The position numbers were made by a program, and so were the translations under genes. A DNA stretch of 47,368 nucleotides from a virus: the IMG/VR virus record IMGVR_UViG_3300037247_000873, positions 1 through 47,368 of that record; one strand, given 5' to 3'. Of the stretch, positions 1-6,270 are shown one piece after another. The notes under the pieces were generated by a model, which saw nothing but the letters and a program-made list of their open reading frames with translations, ran no database searches and was not told the origin of the DNA. The number at the start of each line of letters is the position of its first letter. Position 1 is the stretch's first letter.

Positions 1-127
1 CATCCTAGATGATCTACAGCCAGAAGAATGGCTCCAAGGAATGGTAGAGCGCACCCGCAGTTTCGACCAAGCGGGCGTACTTACCTCCGATGAGGGCCTA
101 GTAGTGGACATGGGCGATGGCTCACAG
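1..127. repeat. Left copy of 127-bp terminal redundancy
   Basis: These 127 bases are identical to 47242-47368. An exact overlap of odd length 127 is what a de Bruijn assembler with k=127 leaves on a circular contig, so this most likely shows a circular or circularly permuted genome and not a physical terminal repeat. A small gene reads straight through the joint, which supports circularity. Confidence 0.95.
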
Positions 128-172
128 TTCCAAATCACCGTCGTCATGAGCCGCCCCCAGAAAGGAGCATGA
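1..172 (+). CDS. 3' part of contig-spanning small protein (68 aa when joined)
   Basis: This is the C-terminal part of a gene that starts at 47207 and crosses the circular joint. Joined (47207-47241 plus 1-172) it gives 68 residues beginning MDAKTLAASLEDILDDLQ and ending in PQKGA. It is acidic, without cysteines or membrane segment. A GGAGGAG ribosome site precedes the start. It ends 3 bases before the next start at 176, in the rightward operon. I do not recognise the family. Confidence 0.8.
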   Translation, partial: ILDDLQPEEWLQGMVERTRSFDQAGVLTSDEGLVVDMGDGSQFQITVVMSRPQKGA

Positions 173-175
173 GAC

Positions 176-430
176 ATGGGACAGGGACAAGAGCCGGGCG
201 CGGAGTTAGACGCAGCGTTCAAGATGGCGTTGACGGGCTGGTTCCGCAACCCTGAGAAGATTGATGACAATACCGGCAAGGCGCTGCGCTTCATGTGGGA
301 TGCTGGACGACTCTATGACGAAGCCCAGCGAGACACCCTGCTGGAGGCGCTGAAGCGCGTCACCGTCGATTACCCACCGAGCGATGAAGACTGGAAAGCC
401 GCCCAGGAGGCCATCGACGCGGCCAGCTAG
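176..430 (+). CDS. Small hypothetical protein, last gene of the rightward operon
   Basis: 84 residues, soluble, alpha-helical in appearance, acidic, with no recognised motif. The start at 176 has AAAGGAG about 10 bases upstream, overlapping the end of the preceding gene. It closes the rightward operon. Its stop codon shares the tetranucleotide CTAG (427-430) with the stop of the convergent leftward gene, so the two operons meet with no spacer. Function unknown. Confidence 0.75.
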   Translation: MGQGQEPGAELDAAFKMALTGWFRNPEKIDDNTGKALRFMWDAGRLYDEAQRDTLLEALKRVTVDYPPSDEDWKAAQEAIDAAS

Positions 431-738
431 TTTTGCGCCGGTTCGCAAATCAGGACGGCGCGGACCTTGGCGATTCGCCGAAGCGCATCCTCGTACCCCT
501 GGATAGCCGTAGCATTGTTGCGCGGTGGTCCGGCTACCTTGACTAGGGCCTCAAAGCCTATGAGCGTCTCCTCCAGCGCCGCCTCTAGCGCGTCCACGTC
601 GCGGCAGAGGCGCAGGACAAGCCCTGCGTGTGCTTCTTGGCGAGCCCGGACCTCTGGCGGGAAGTGCCCCTTGTGGATAGCCAGAACCTTTAGCGCTTCC
701 TCATGTTCGCGCGCCCGTTCCTCTTTCGTCGTCTCCAT
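427..738 (-). CDS. Small helical protein, last gene of the leftward small-gene operon
   Basis: 103 residues from ATG at 738, with GAGAAGG 9 bases upstream. An in-frame TTG at 747 is a less likely start because it abuts the ribosome site. The protein is charged and probably coiled-coil: a KEERAREHEEALK segment at the N-terminus, then a long helical stretch with LRLCRDVDALEAALEETL. The start lies one base after the upstream stop. Its function is not recognised. It is the promoter-distal end of an operon of about 38 genes. Confidence 0.75.
   Translation of the reverse strand: METTKEERAREHEEALKVLAIHKGHFPPEVRARQEAHAGLVLRLCRDVDALEAALEETLIGFEALVKVAGPPRNNATAIQGYEDALRRIAKVRAVLICEPAQN
432..449. terminator. 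Weak hairpin at the convergent operon ends
   Basis: TTTGCG (432-437) and CGCAAA (444-449) form a 6-bp stem with a 6-base loop directly after the stop of the rightward operon. There is no T-run on either side, so it is only a possible bidirectional end signal. For the leftward strand it lies inside the last codons of the 427-738 gene. Confidence 0.3.
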
Positions 739-739
739 G

Positions 740-1006
740 TCAGTCAACCTTCTCAGTTAGATACTCAGGCACAATGGGATAAGGCCAACGCAGACCTTCA
801 GGATCGGTGAAGTATTCCCGCCGAACGCGCGGGTCGGTGACCTCCAACACGATCGTCTCGGCACCATTCAAGTCCAGCCAGGGTTGCTCTGACAGCATGA
901 CGTAAGGCGTGGGCTCGCTGAAGCACGTTGGCTCCGCGTTGGGCAAGAGGCCGTGCTGTAGGATGCTCGCCAGCCTGCTCCGCGTCGTCGCGTGGTAGCA
1001 CTTCAC
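740..1006 (-). CDS. Mini ADP-ribosyltransferase-like protein
   Basis: 88 residues from GTG at 1006, which follows the upstream TAG directly, with GGGAGAGGG as ribosome site. The N-terminus (KCYHATTRSRLASILQHGLLP) has the YHxT...L..IL.HGLLP pattern seen in the NAD-binding first strand of small ADP-ribosyltransferase folds (Tpt1/DarT-like). A C-terminal glutamate (PEYLTEKVD) could be the catalytic acid. At 88 residues it is shorter than typical DarT (about 200). It may modify a host target, but neither activity nor substrate can be read from the sequence. Confidence 0.5.
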   Translation of the reverse strand: MKCYHATTRSRLASILQHGLLPNAEPTCFSEPTPYVMLSEQPWLDLNGAETIVLEVTDPRVRREYFTDPEGLRWPYPIVPEYLTEKVD

Positions 1007-1219
1007 CTAGCCCTCTCCCTTCCGCTTCAGGGCGCGCCTCTGCCGGTTCGTCTCTGGCGCGCCGTTCCAGGTGCCCCCAGGCTCCGGACGCCACGAACGG
1101 CGCCGGTATACCAAGCACCAACATCCAGGACGGGGACAGCAAGCGTGCCGCACGCAGTGATGATGTCCACAGCCGTAGCATTTTCGACCAGTATCCTTGT
1201 GCGGCGGACACCGCTTCAT
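1007..1219 (-). CDS. Cys/His-rich small protein
   Basis: 70 residues with a dense metal-binding cluster near the N-terminus: CPPHKDTGRKCYGCGHHHC followed by HACCPRPGCWC, then a basic tail (RRALKRKGEG). At least nine cysteines and several histidines could hold two zinc ions. The start overlaps the upstream stop as ATGA. A nucleic-acid-binding role is plausible from the basic tail, but no family is recognised. Confidence 0.7.
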   Translation of the reverse strand: MKRCPPHKDTGRKCYGCGHHHCVRHACCPRPGCWCLVYRRRSWRPEPGGTWNGAPETNRQRRALKRKGEG

Positions 1220-1539
1220 TCAGCACCCATCTTCGTCAGGGCGGCCAGCACCATCGTTTCGGGCGGCCCCTCCGGTATGTCCTTGAGCATGTCCCGCGCC
1301 TCCGCCACCTTGTACCGCAGGGCCATGAGGCCGGCCACGGCCAACTCGCGCGCCTCGGACGGCTTTGCGGACTTCGCAACGACAGACCTGACCAGCGCAC
1401 GGCCCTCGGCCTTCCGCGTGACTGCGATGTGCGCCGGGTTGGCGTAGTGGATGCGCGGCGTCAGATCGTAGGGCCGCTTGTCCCCGTCTAGGAACTGGAT
1501 CGGTTCGCCGCAGTCCCGACAGTTACTTGTACTTGGCAC
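1216..1539 (-). CDS. Zinc-ribbon small phage protein
   Basis: 107 residues from GTG at 1539. The N-terminal NCRDCGEPIQFLDGDKRPYDL resembles a half zinc ribbon common in small phage proteins, where a CxxCG..I knuckle is followed by a conserved PxDL segment. The remainder is helical. The upstream 34-aa membrane gene ends inside its first codons, so translation is probably coupled. Exact function unknown. Confidence 0.7.
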   Translation of the reverse strand: MPSTSNCRDCGEPIQFLDGDKRPYDLTPRIHYANPAHIAVTRKAEGRALVRSVVAKSAKPSEARELAVAGLMALRYKVAEARDMLKDIPEGPPETMVLAALTKMGAE

Positions 1540-1627
1540 GATCCCTAAGCTCCAAAGCCACAACGAGAAGCATCCCTGCGAACCAGGAACCGAAGAAAAC
1601 CACGACGAACAACTCCAGCGGACTCAC
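1523..1627 (-). CDS. 34-aa single-span membrane microprotein
   Basis: GTG at 1627 forms a GTGA overlap with the upstream stop. The product begins MSPLELFVVVFFGSWFAGML, continues with LVVALELRDRAKYK, and is one hydrophobic helix of about 22 residues followed by a charged, positive tail. This predicts a periplasm-in, cytoplasm-tail topology. It overlaps the next gene by 17 bases. Too short for ordinary gene callers; support comes from the overlap geometry and the clean membrane segment. Confidence 0.6.
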   Translation of the reverse strand: MSPLELFVVVFFGSWFAGMLLVVALELRDRAKYK

Positions 1628-1836
1628 CGACCCAGCCTCTCGATCTGGGCGCGAATCTCACAGGACCAACCCCGCCCGCAGAAGAGCCCGGTATCACGCG
1701 AAGCCAAGCGACACCCAGCCGCATGAGAGGCCAGGGCCAGGGCGCGGGCAAGGTCCATCTCCTCCAAGCACGCAGCGATGCCGCACTGACAAAACTCATA
1801 TTCTGCCCAGGCTTCCTTCAGAGTCGGTTCACTCAT
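1624..1836 (-). CDS. Small Cys-containing protein
   Basis: 70 residues, helical, with cysteines in FCQCGIAAC, GCRLA and LFCGRGWSC. It may bind a metal, but the spacing is irregular. It starts in an ATGA overlap with the upstream gene and its stop overlaps the start of the membrane microprotein. No family recognised. Confidence 0.65.
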   Translation of the reverse strand: MSEPTLKEAWAEYEFCQCGIAACLEEMDLARALALASHAAGCRLASRDTGLFCGRGWSCEIRAQIERLGR

Positions 1837-2156
1837 CGCCCCAGCGCCTCAATCTCGGCGACAAACTCAAGGTGTCCTGCCTCAAGCTGTGAGTGAGCGC
1901 CCCCCTCCTCGACATACACCCTGTAGGCCCTCGCCTCTATCGCCAGGGCCAGGGCGCGGGCGTTCAGTTTGGCCCCCTCCGGCAACGCAGCCCACGCCTC
2001 CTCGATAGTCTGGGCAGCAGCATCGTGTAATTGCTCGACTAACTCGATTCGGCAATAGGTGTGTATCCCCCTGTGGCCAGCCAGCTTGACACACGCATAC
2101 ACGTCGGCACCGTCCGCCCCACCAGCTTTCTGCTTGTTGCAAGAGATGTCAGCCAT
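1833..2156 (-). CDS. Small hypothetical protein with N-terminal Cys motif
   Basis: 107 residues from ATG at 2156, preceded by GGGGGGAAGCG. The N-terminal part has CNKQ...VYACVKLAGHRGIHTYC, a pattern seen in small phage proteins where C, C, H and H follow a 'C.L..GH.G.H' signature, probably a zinc site. The C-terminal half is helical. It lies 25 bases after the 77-aa gene and overlaps the next by ATGA. Confidence 0.7.
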   Translation of the reverse strand: MADISCNKQKAGGADGADVYACVKLAGHRGIHTYCRIELVEQLHDAAAQTIEEAWAALPEGAKLNARALALAIEARAYRVYVEEGGAHSQLEAGHLEFVAEIEALGR

Positions 2157-2181
2157 CGCTTCCCCCCTACTGCCGGAACCG

Positions 2182-2415
2182 CTAGGGGCTGGCACCGCCA
2201 ACGCCGCCGCAAAGTTCAAAGCCGTTATGGACAGGGCACATCCGCTGCAATGAGATTCGGCTCTTGCGACCGTCGAAGTCAATTCGGCCCGTCACGCTGC
2301 TGTGCCTTCCAGACTGCACGTAGGCATAATTCTCATCCACGGCTAGAACCTTCACCTGCCGCCTGAACATGCGGCTGTCCAAGTCCTGCCATATCTGACC
2401 TGGGATAACTCGCAT
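2182..2415 (-). CDS. Small SH3-like/beta protein
   Basis: 77 residues starting MRVIPGQIWQDLDSRMFRRQ, with AAAGGAGAAGG 3 bases before the ATG. The 'PGQIW.D.D.R...R.V.V' pattern followed by short beta strands resembles small phage proteins with an SH3-like barrel (DUF6354-like in feel; assignment not certain). The ending contains CPVHNGFELC. First gene after the 2416-2794 gap. Confidence 0.65.
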   Translation of the reverse strand: MRVIPGQIWQDLDSRMFRRQVKVLAVDENYAYVQSGRHSSVTGRIDFDGRKSRISLQRMCPVHNGFELCGGVGGASP

Positions 2416-2674
2416 TGCCTTCTCCTTTCAGGGCGCAGGGGGCCATCGGCAGGTTGCCCTACCGGAACCATCTTAGCCCCCAGCATGACACCGATGAGGC
2501 CAACTCTGGGGTAGCAGTCGGGGGTATGGAACCCAGAGCATCCCTGCTGTCGGCGGGTGCAGACCGTGACCCCAGTCCCCTCCCGCACCGCGCTTTGTTC
2601 GCACCGGCCCAATGCCGTTGGTGGCTGGTGTATAGCAGCGTGAGTACCGGCGGAGCCTGCCAACAGGCAGGGGC

Positions 2675-2743
2675 TTATGGCCTTCTCAGCGCGTGCTGGA
2701 TGGCGCTCGCCCAAGAAGTGTGGTACTGTATGGGTAATGTCAT
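2675..2743 (-). CDS. Possible 22-aa leader peptide
   Basis: ATG at 2743 opens a 22-codon frame (MTLPIQYHTSWASAIQHALR, then RP and stop). It begins 9 bases after the putative -10 box CAGAAT, so its mRNA would have almost no leader. It could be an attenuator peptide for the structured region behind it. Support is positional only. Confidence 0.3.
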   Translation of the reverse strand: MTLPIQYHTSWASAIQHALRRP

Positions 2744-2751
2744 CCTGATCC

Positions 2752-2780
2752 ATTCTGGATCGCCCGCGCCCCCAAGTCAA
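2752..2780 (-). promoter_or_regulatory. Weak promoter inside the small-gene operon
   Basis: TTGACT (2780-2775), 17 bp, CAGAAT (2757-2752) on the minus strand. The -35 lies in the loop of the GCCCCC/GGGGGC hairpin. It has the spacing of the strong phage promoters, but the -10 departs from their TASSNT form. Confidence 0.35.
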
Positions 2781-2794
2781 GGGGGCGTTTGGGT

Positions 2795-3142
2795 TCATAG
2801 GCTTACCCTGGCTTCGCTGTCTTCGTCTTCCCATTCGTGGGCGAAGTACCCGTTCTCCCCGCCCGTGTGGTCGCTCTTGTGGGAGCCTTCATGGCCGCGA
2901 GGCAGGGCGCAAATACTAATCAGCTCGTCCTGATAGCGAGCTGCGCTTGAGCAATACAGCCTGCCGAGCGCTTCCCGCAGGACGGGCAAATCCTGGAAGG
3001 TTGACAGCGTGATGTCCACTACCTTGTCTTCCGCCGTGAGGCCCCGGAGATGGACATGCCCGTAGTTGTCGTTTGCCCACGTCGTGATTGTGAGCCCCTG
3101 GGCAAGTACTTCTGTCTTCGACTTCAGGCTTTGAATCTTCAA
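2795..3142 (-). CDS. Small hypothetical protein (TTG start)
   Basis: 115 residues. TTG at 3142 is chosen because AAAGGAGAAGG lies at the same spacing as for the ATG at 2415 and the GTG at 3494, and no ATG is available. The N-terminal half is beta-rich (TITTWANDNYGHVHLRGL). The C-terminal half has ISICALPRGHEGSHKSD, a C..P.GH.G.H motif like that of the 1833-2156 protein, then a strongly acidic tail. The two share a small-protein motif but are otherwise different. Confidence 0.7.
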   Translation of the reverse strand: MKIQSLKSKTEVLAQGLTITTWANDNYGHVHLRGLTAEDKVVDITLSTFQDLPVLREALGRLYCSSAARYQDELISICALPRGHEGSHKSDHTGGENGYFAHEWEDEDSEARVSL

Positions 3143-3185
3143 GTCACCTTCTCCTTTGCTGCCTTGGCTCGGTCTGTGGCGTCGG

Positions 3186-3494
3186 TCAGGGGGCTTCCTG
3201 CGCAGATGGTGCTGTCTGGCGCTGTTTCTCCTCAAATAGCGTCAACATCTCATTGATGTCCACTGCCCCAGGCCGCTGTATTCTGGCCGTGTCAAACTCG
3301 ATGACGGCTCGATCTGTGAGGCTGTAGATGTTCAGTGCCCAGCGGGTCTTTGCACGTTTACCTGTTAGCGACTTCTCGATAGAATTCAGTAGGGTAAGCA
3401 TCATCTTGGCGGCCTTCAGCGTGTGGGCTGCGCCAGGTTTGTAGATCGGAGGCTTGTCGTCGTCGATGACGGTCATCGTCAAGAGTGCCATCAC
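3186..3494 (-). CDS. Small hypothetical protein
   Basis: 102 residues from GTG at 3494 (ATG at 3491 also possible). The ribosome site is AAAGGAGAAGG. No cysteines. A predicted helix (AHTLKAAKMMLTLLNSIEKS) is followed by strands. No family recognised. The upstream gene stop overlaps the start. Confidence 0.7.
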   Translation of the reverse strand: MMALLTMTVIDDDKPPIYKPGAAHTLKAAKMMLTLLNSIEKSLTGKRAKTRWALNIYSLTDRAVIEFDTARIQRPGAVDINEMLTLFEEKQRQTAPSAQEAP

Positions 3495-3673
3495 GTCGCC
3501 TTCTCCTTTGCCGCCTTGGCGGCCTTCCGCGCCTTGGCGCGGCCTATGTACCCGCCCACGCCCCTTGCGTCCTCCCCAAAGGTCGGCCAGCTACCCGTGG
3601 CTCCGCACCGGCACTTGCCTTCGACAGCGAGCCCATTCGGCGATTCAAGAATGTAGCGGTGGGCGTGTGTCAT
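3491..3673 (-). CDS. 60-aa zinc-knuckle protein with basic tail
   Basis: The N-terminal half contains HRYIL...GKCRCGATGSW and the C-terminal tail is KARKAAKAAKEKAT. The 'H...G.C.CG..' form is common in small phage proteins. The lysine/alanine tail suggests nucleic-acid contact. Start in ATGA overlap with the upstream gene; GGAGGACCG precedes it. Confidence 0.7.
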   Translation of the reverse strand: MTHAHRYILESPNGLAVEGKCRCGATGSWPTFGEDARGVGGYIGRAKARKAAKAAKEKAT

Positions 3674-3948
3674 CGGTCCTCCGGCGCGAGGGCGGCGCCG
3701 GCTTCAGCACCTTGGCTCTTGGCGCCGTTCCTAAGTGCAGCCAGCGTTGTCCGAAACGTCTTGATGCTGGTGTACCCGGTGCGTTCACTCTCTAGGCGAT
3801 CACAGAGTTCAGCAATGCAATCTGCCTCTACCCGGACCAGGTTCGCCAGCTCCCGCAGCCGCCTATTCTCCCCCTCCAGCTCAGCGATGCGCCTCACTGC
3901 GACCAAGCGCTCAGCCTCGCGGAGCCTGTCAGCTATGTATAAGTTCAT
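3670..3948 (-). CDS. Small coiled-coil protein
   Basis: 92 residues from ATG at 3948, with GGAGG 4 bases upstream (an in-frame GTG at 3951 is too close to the site). Residues 5-55 form a heptad-rich coil (RRIAELEGENRRLRELANLV). Probably an oligomeric accessory protein; function unknown. Confidence 0.7.
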   Translation of the reverse strand: MNLYIADRLREAERLVAVRRIAELEGENRRLRELANLVRVEADCIAELCDRLESERTGYTSIKTFRTTLAALRNGAKSQGAEAGAALAPEDR

Positions 3949-4313
3949 CACGCCTCCTTCAGCGCCTTCTTTGCAGCGTCCGCAACGGCGGCGAGGGCTT
4001 GGCAGCGCGCACAGGATTTACTGTTCGTATGTGGGCCAGTGCTAGCCTCTAGCGCCTTCAGCACCAGCTCGATGTGGTTCGCGGCCAGGGCGATGCTCTT
4101 TGCTAGCCCTTCGGCCTCTGCGCGATGCGGAACGTCCTTAACAGAATCCGGCCAATAGTGGCAGATAACAACAATCTCATCATTGGCGGCGATAACACCG
4201 GGCGCGCCGGAGCCCTCACCAACGTCTGATGTGTAATGCCAGGGAAGCGGCGAGCAACCCTGTGACCCCTCCCTCAACTTCGCCACCAGGGCGGATGCGG
4301 TTGGCTCAGTCAT
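3948..4313 (-). CDS. Small hypothetical protein of the 'AANDEIV' phage type
   Basis: 121 residues from ATG at 4313. It combines a PLPWHYTSD segment, an IAANDEIVVICHYW strand and a helical region (IALAANHIELVLKALEAST) in the order seen in the widespread small phage proteins that begin TP.PW... and contain ...AA..LL.AL. A similar protein is encoded at 46832-47125. The C-terminus adds a CARC pair. Function of the family is unknown. Confidence 0.7.
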   Translation of the reverse strand: MTEPTASALVAKLREGSQGCSPLPWHYTSDVGEGSGAPGVIAANDEIVVICHYWPDSVKDVPHRAEAEGLAKSIALAANHIELVLKALEASTGPHTNSKSCARCQALAAVADAAKKALKEA

Positions 4314-4465
4314 CGTGCGGCTCCCTTCTTCTGTAGTGCGGGCCAGTAGTACAGGCGGCATGTCGGGCACCTCTTCTGCCGCTCGCCGCGCCGCGTCCGT
4401 CGCTCTGCATCTGAGTGCCAGTTCAGATAGGTCAGGTCGGGGCGTATGCAGCAGGGCGCGATCAT
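4310..4465 (-). CDS. 51-aa zinc-ribbon microprotein
   Basis: It starts in an ATGA overlap with the RuvC-like gene and ends in an ATGA overlap with the next. Features: a CC pair at residues 5-6, then a helix DLTYLNWHSDAERRTRRGER, then CPTCRLYYWP. This matches a recurrent small phage protein (C...L.W..AE.R...G.RQ..C..C..W.WP). Likely binds one zinc ion. Too short for many gene finders. Confidence 0.75.
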   Translation of the reverse strand: MIAPCCIRPDLTYLNWHSDAERRTRRGERQKRCPTCRLYYWPALQKKGAAR

Positions 4466-4932
4466 GAGAACGTCCTCCGCGCATACTCAGCCAACAGCAA
4501 CGCGTCAGCGCGGCCGTGGTCCTTCTTCCTCGATAGCTGATCGGCCAGGTGGGGGAACAACTGGATCGCCCGTAGCCGCGAGGCGTCCTTGCCCTTCCCC
4601 ATACCGTCGAGCATTTCCTTCTGCCAGCGTTGGGGAGTGGGCTGTTCAAATCGCACCAACAACGACGTCAGGATACCGCGCCATAGCCCCACGCCTACTC
4701 CCATGCTGAACATAGAGGTGACGCCCTGGCCCGGCATCGCATGCACTTTCTCTAGGGCACAACCGCCAACACGATACGGACGGAGCACGCCTACCATTCC
4801 ACCTACGTTGTACTCGCGCTTCTTCGACTTTCCCTTGCCCTCTACCGTGAGCGTCGGCGTGTCGATCAATATCCCGTCGGGCAGGATGGCCACGGCTCCA
4901 TCGAGTCCTGAGTCTATGCCTATGAACTTCAT
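4462..4932 (-). CDS. ruvC: RuvC-like Holliday junction resolvase
   Basis: 156 residues, the usual size for this family. Four-way DNA junctions are cut by an RNase H-fold nuclease using acidic residues that hold two metal ions. Visible residues: D7 in FIGIDSGLDGAVA, E61 in ALEKVHAMPGQG, and D143 in the HGRADALLLAEYA helix, in the right order and spacing. The gene likely resolves recombination or packaging intermediates for the phage. Ribosome site AGGAGGGAGC; ATGA overlaps at both ends. It is the only recognisable DNA-processing enzyme in the small-gene operon besides the HNH protein. Confidence 0.9.
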   Translation of the reverse strand: MKFIGIDSGLDGAVAILPDGILIDTPTLTVEGKGKSKKREYNVGGMVGVLRPYRVGGCALEKVHAMPGQGVTSMFSMGVGVGLWRGILTSLLVRFEQPTPQRWQKEMLDGMGKGKDASRLRAIQLFPHLADQLSRKKDHGRADALLLAEYARRTFS

Positions 4933-5198
4933 GCTCCCTCCTGTTGCGGCGGCTCATCCTGGGGCTGCTGTGGGGCTCCCTGGCCGGCGATCTGGGCGCG
5001 GAGCATGTGGTACTTGCAGCACCAGAGCCTTCCTTGAGTTTGCTCAACCGGATGATTCGTGTCGTATTCGGTCGCCTCCTCCAGCATTGCCAGCACGTAC
5101 TCGTCGGCGGCAGCCATGATAGAATCGGGGTGATCTAGGCCAGCCGCAACTATGCGGGCCGCTTCCTTTGTTTTCTGGCGGGCTTCCTCTATCAGCAT
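4929..5198 (-). CDS. Small hypothetical protein
   Basis: 89 residues from ATG at 5198 (GAGAGGAGG upstream; TGATG overlap with the previous stop). Mostly helical, with a CCKYH motif near residue 59 and a Gln/Pro-rich tail ending DEPPQQEGA. Directly precedes the resolvase gene in the same transcript. No recognised function. Confidence 0.7.
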   Translation of the reverse strand: MLIEEARQKTKEAARIVAAGLDHPDSIMAAADEYVLAMLEEATEYDTNHPVEQTQGRLWCCKYHMLRAQIAGQGAPQQPQDEPPQQEGA

Positions 5199-5377
5199 CA
5201 GTCCTCCTCTCCCGGGGCGGCAGTGGCCCATCGCGAGCAGGGCAGGAAGTTCGGGCATTCTATCTGACAAAGCTCGCATGTCGGCCAAGCATTCTTTTTT
5301 GGTGACACAGTTGAAAGAGGAACATCACAGCAAGGACACACTCTGGGCATCCTCGGTAGTGGCGAATAGCGTGTCAC
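5198..5377 (-). CDS. Zinc-finger microprotein, 59 aa
   Basis: GTG at 5377 in a GTGA overlap. Cysteine pairs CPCC near residue 14 and CELC...EC near residue 35 define a likely four-to-five ligand zinc site with a short acidic tail. Possibly a transcription or host-protein adaptor; not recognised. Confidence 0.7.
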   Translation of the reverse strand: MTRYSPLPRMPRVCPCCDVPLSTVSPKKNAWPTCELCQIECPNFLPCSRWATAAPGEED

Positions 5378-5565
5378 TTCTCCTCCCTCGCGGCGGCCCA
5401 GCACTCATCACAGAGATGGTGAAGGTCGTCGGCTGCGCCATCCTCGAAGCAGAACCGGCGGTGGCAGCCACCACACCGCCAGAGCGGGCCGGCACGACAC
5501 TCCTCGTGGCCCTTAGACCGGCAGGTGAGGCGGTGCTTATGGACGCCTTTCGTGTAGCTGTTCAC
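5374..5565 (-). CDS. Zinc-finger small protein, 63 aa
   Basis: GTG start in a GTGA overlap. The sequence carries CRSKGHEEC, then CGGCHRRFCFEDG and HHLCDECWAA, that is four Cys/His pairs in RING- or FYVE-like order (C..C...C..C....H..C..C). Likely binds two zinc ions. Function unknown. Confidence 0.7.
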   Translation of the reverse strand: MNSYTKGVHKHRLTCRSKGHEECRAGPLWRCGGCHRRFCFEDGAADDLHHLCDECWAAAREEK

Positions 5566-5927
5566 CGGTTCTCAGCCCACTCCCCCTCCGGTGCGAGGGC
5601 GGCGAGGGCTTCTTGCGCTTCGCCGAGTTCCCAGAATCGCCGCTCCGCCACATAGCAGAGCTTCGTCTTAGACACCTGACTACAGGCATCACAATAATGC
5701 AGCCGGTAACTACGCTCAGCCTCATAGCAATCCCGCAGCGCGTCCCTCTCGGCCTCTAGGGCGGCGATGCGGTTCTGGGCCCACTTCACCCCGGCGAGGA
5801 AGTAGTAGGCATACTCTTCTCGCTCCTCGTCGGTGGTGCAGCGCTCCCAAGCGTCCACATAGCCCTTCAGCCGTTGCGTAACGGCCTCGATAAGCGCCTC
5901 GCGCTGCGACGCGGTTAGCTCAGGCAT
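5562..5927 (-). CDS. Helical small protein with Cys pair
   Basis: 121 residues. It is mainly long helices: a TASQREALIEAVTQRL start, a coiled segment KWAQNRIAALEAERDALRD and a YCDACSQ knuckle at about residue 78. The start overlaps the XRE gene end by 8 bases. No recognised family. Confidence 0.7.
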   Translation of the reverse strand: MPELTASQREALIEAVTQRLKGYVDAWERCTTDEEREEYAYYFLAGVKWAQNRIAALEAERDALRDCYEAERSYRLHYCDACSQVSKTKLCYVAERRFWELGEAQEALAALAPEGEWAENR

Positions 5928-6270
5928 CGCGCCCTACGCTATCTGGGCAGCAGCCGCGCTTAGCCTCCGGCTTGCGGTGCTCGGCCTCGAAGCTGGGCAC
6001 CGGCTGGATACCGAAGGCACTCATCGGTACGAAGCCGATAAAGAGCCCCACGTCCAGCGCCGAGGCTAAGCGCGTCAGTTGCACCTTCGTGGGCAATGGG
6101 CCCGACGCATTCTCAATCTCGCCGATGCGCCGAGCGTAGACGCCTGCCCGTCGGGCCAACTCAGCGATGCTCCACTTCCTGCCCCGGCGAGCGTTGACAA
6201 GGCTCTGCCCAAGCTGGTGCCGTGCGATTGCCCAAGCGTGCTCATGGCGTTGTTGTCGCTCTGTCTTCAC
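5920..6270 (-). CDS. XRE-family helix-turn-helix regulator
   Basis: 116 residues from GTG at 6270, with GAGGAG 7 bases upstream. Residues about 17-75 make the five-helix XRE fold: ARHQLGQSLVNARRGRKWSI, AELARRAGV (recognition turn), RRIGEIENAS, then QLTRLASALDVGL. DNA-binding repressors or activators of this class control lytic/early switches. Its gene lies mid-operon, so it may act on other phage or host promoters and not in a classic divergent switch. The C-terminal part has a CC pair. Confidence 0.8.
   Translation of the reverse strand: MKTERQQRHEHAWAIARHQLGQSLVNARRGRKWSIAELARRAGVYARRIGEIENASGPLPTKVQLTRLASALDVGLFIGFVPMSAFGIQPVPSFEAEHRKPEAKRGCCPDSVGRDA

Larger units (their letters stand above)
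2416..2794 (-). other. 379-bp gap with several hairpins
   Basis: This is one of only two long breaks in the otherwise gapless leftward small-gene operon. On the minus strand it holds hairpins GCCCCC/GGGGGC (2767-2785), GATCC/GGATC (2748-2762), CCTGCC/GGCAGG around 2660, CTCTGGG/CCCAGAG (2505-2539) and, near the 3' end, an outer GGGGGC/GCCCCC stem enclosing GGTAGG-GCAA-CCTGCC with a GNRA-type loop. A weak promoter and a 22-codon reading frame lie at its 5' end. A structured leader or ncRNA is likely; the class is unknown. Confidence 0.5.

Noticed and set aside
1-127. Genuine direct terminal repeat (physical genome ends)
   Set aside because: The exact length 127 is a common assembly k-mer; a circular or permuted molecule is more likely. 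Read coverage at the joint would decide.
2352-2834. A 160-codon minus-strand frame
   Set aside because: It overlaps the well-supported 2182-2415 gene by 64 bases, has no domain-like pattern, and covers hairpins.
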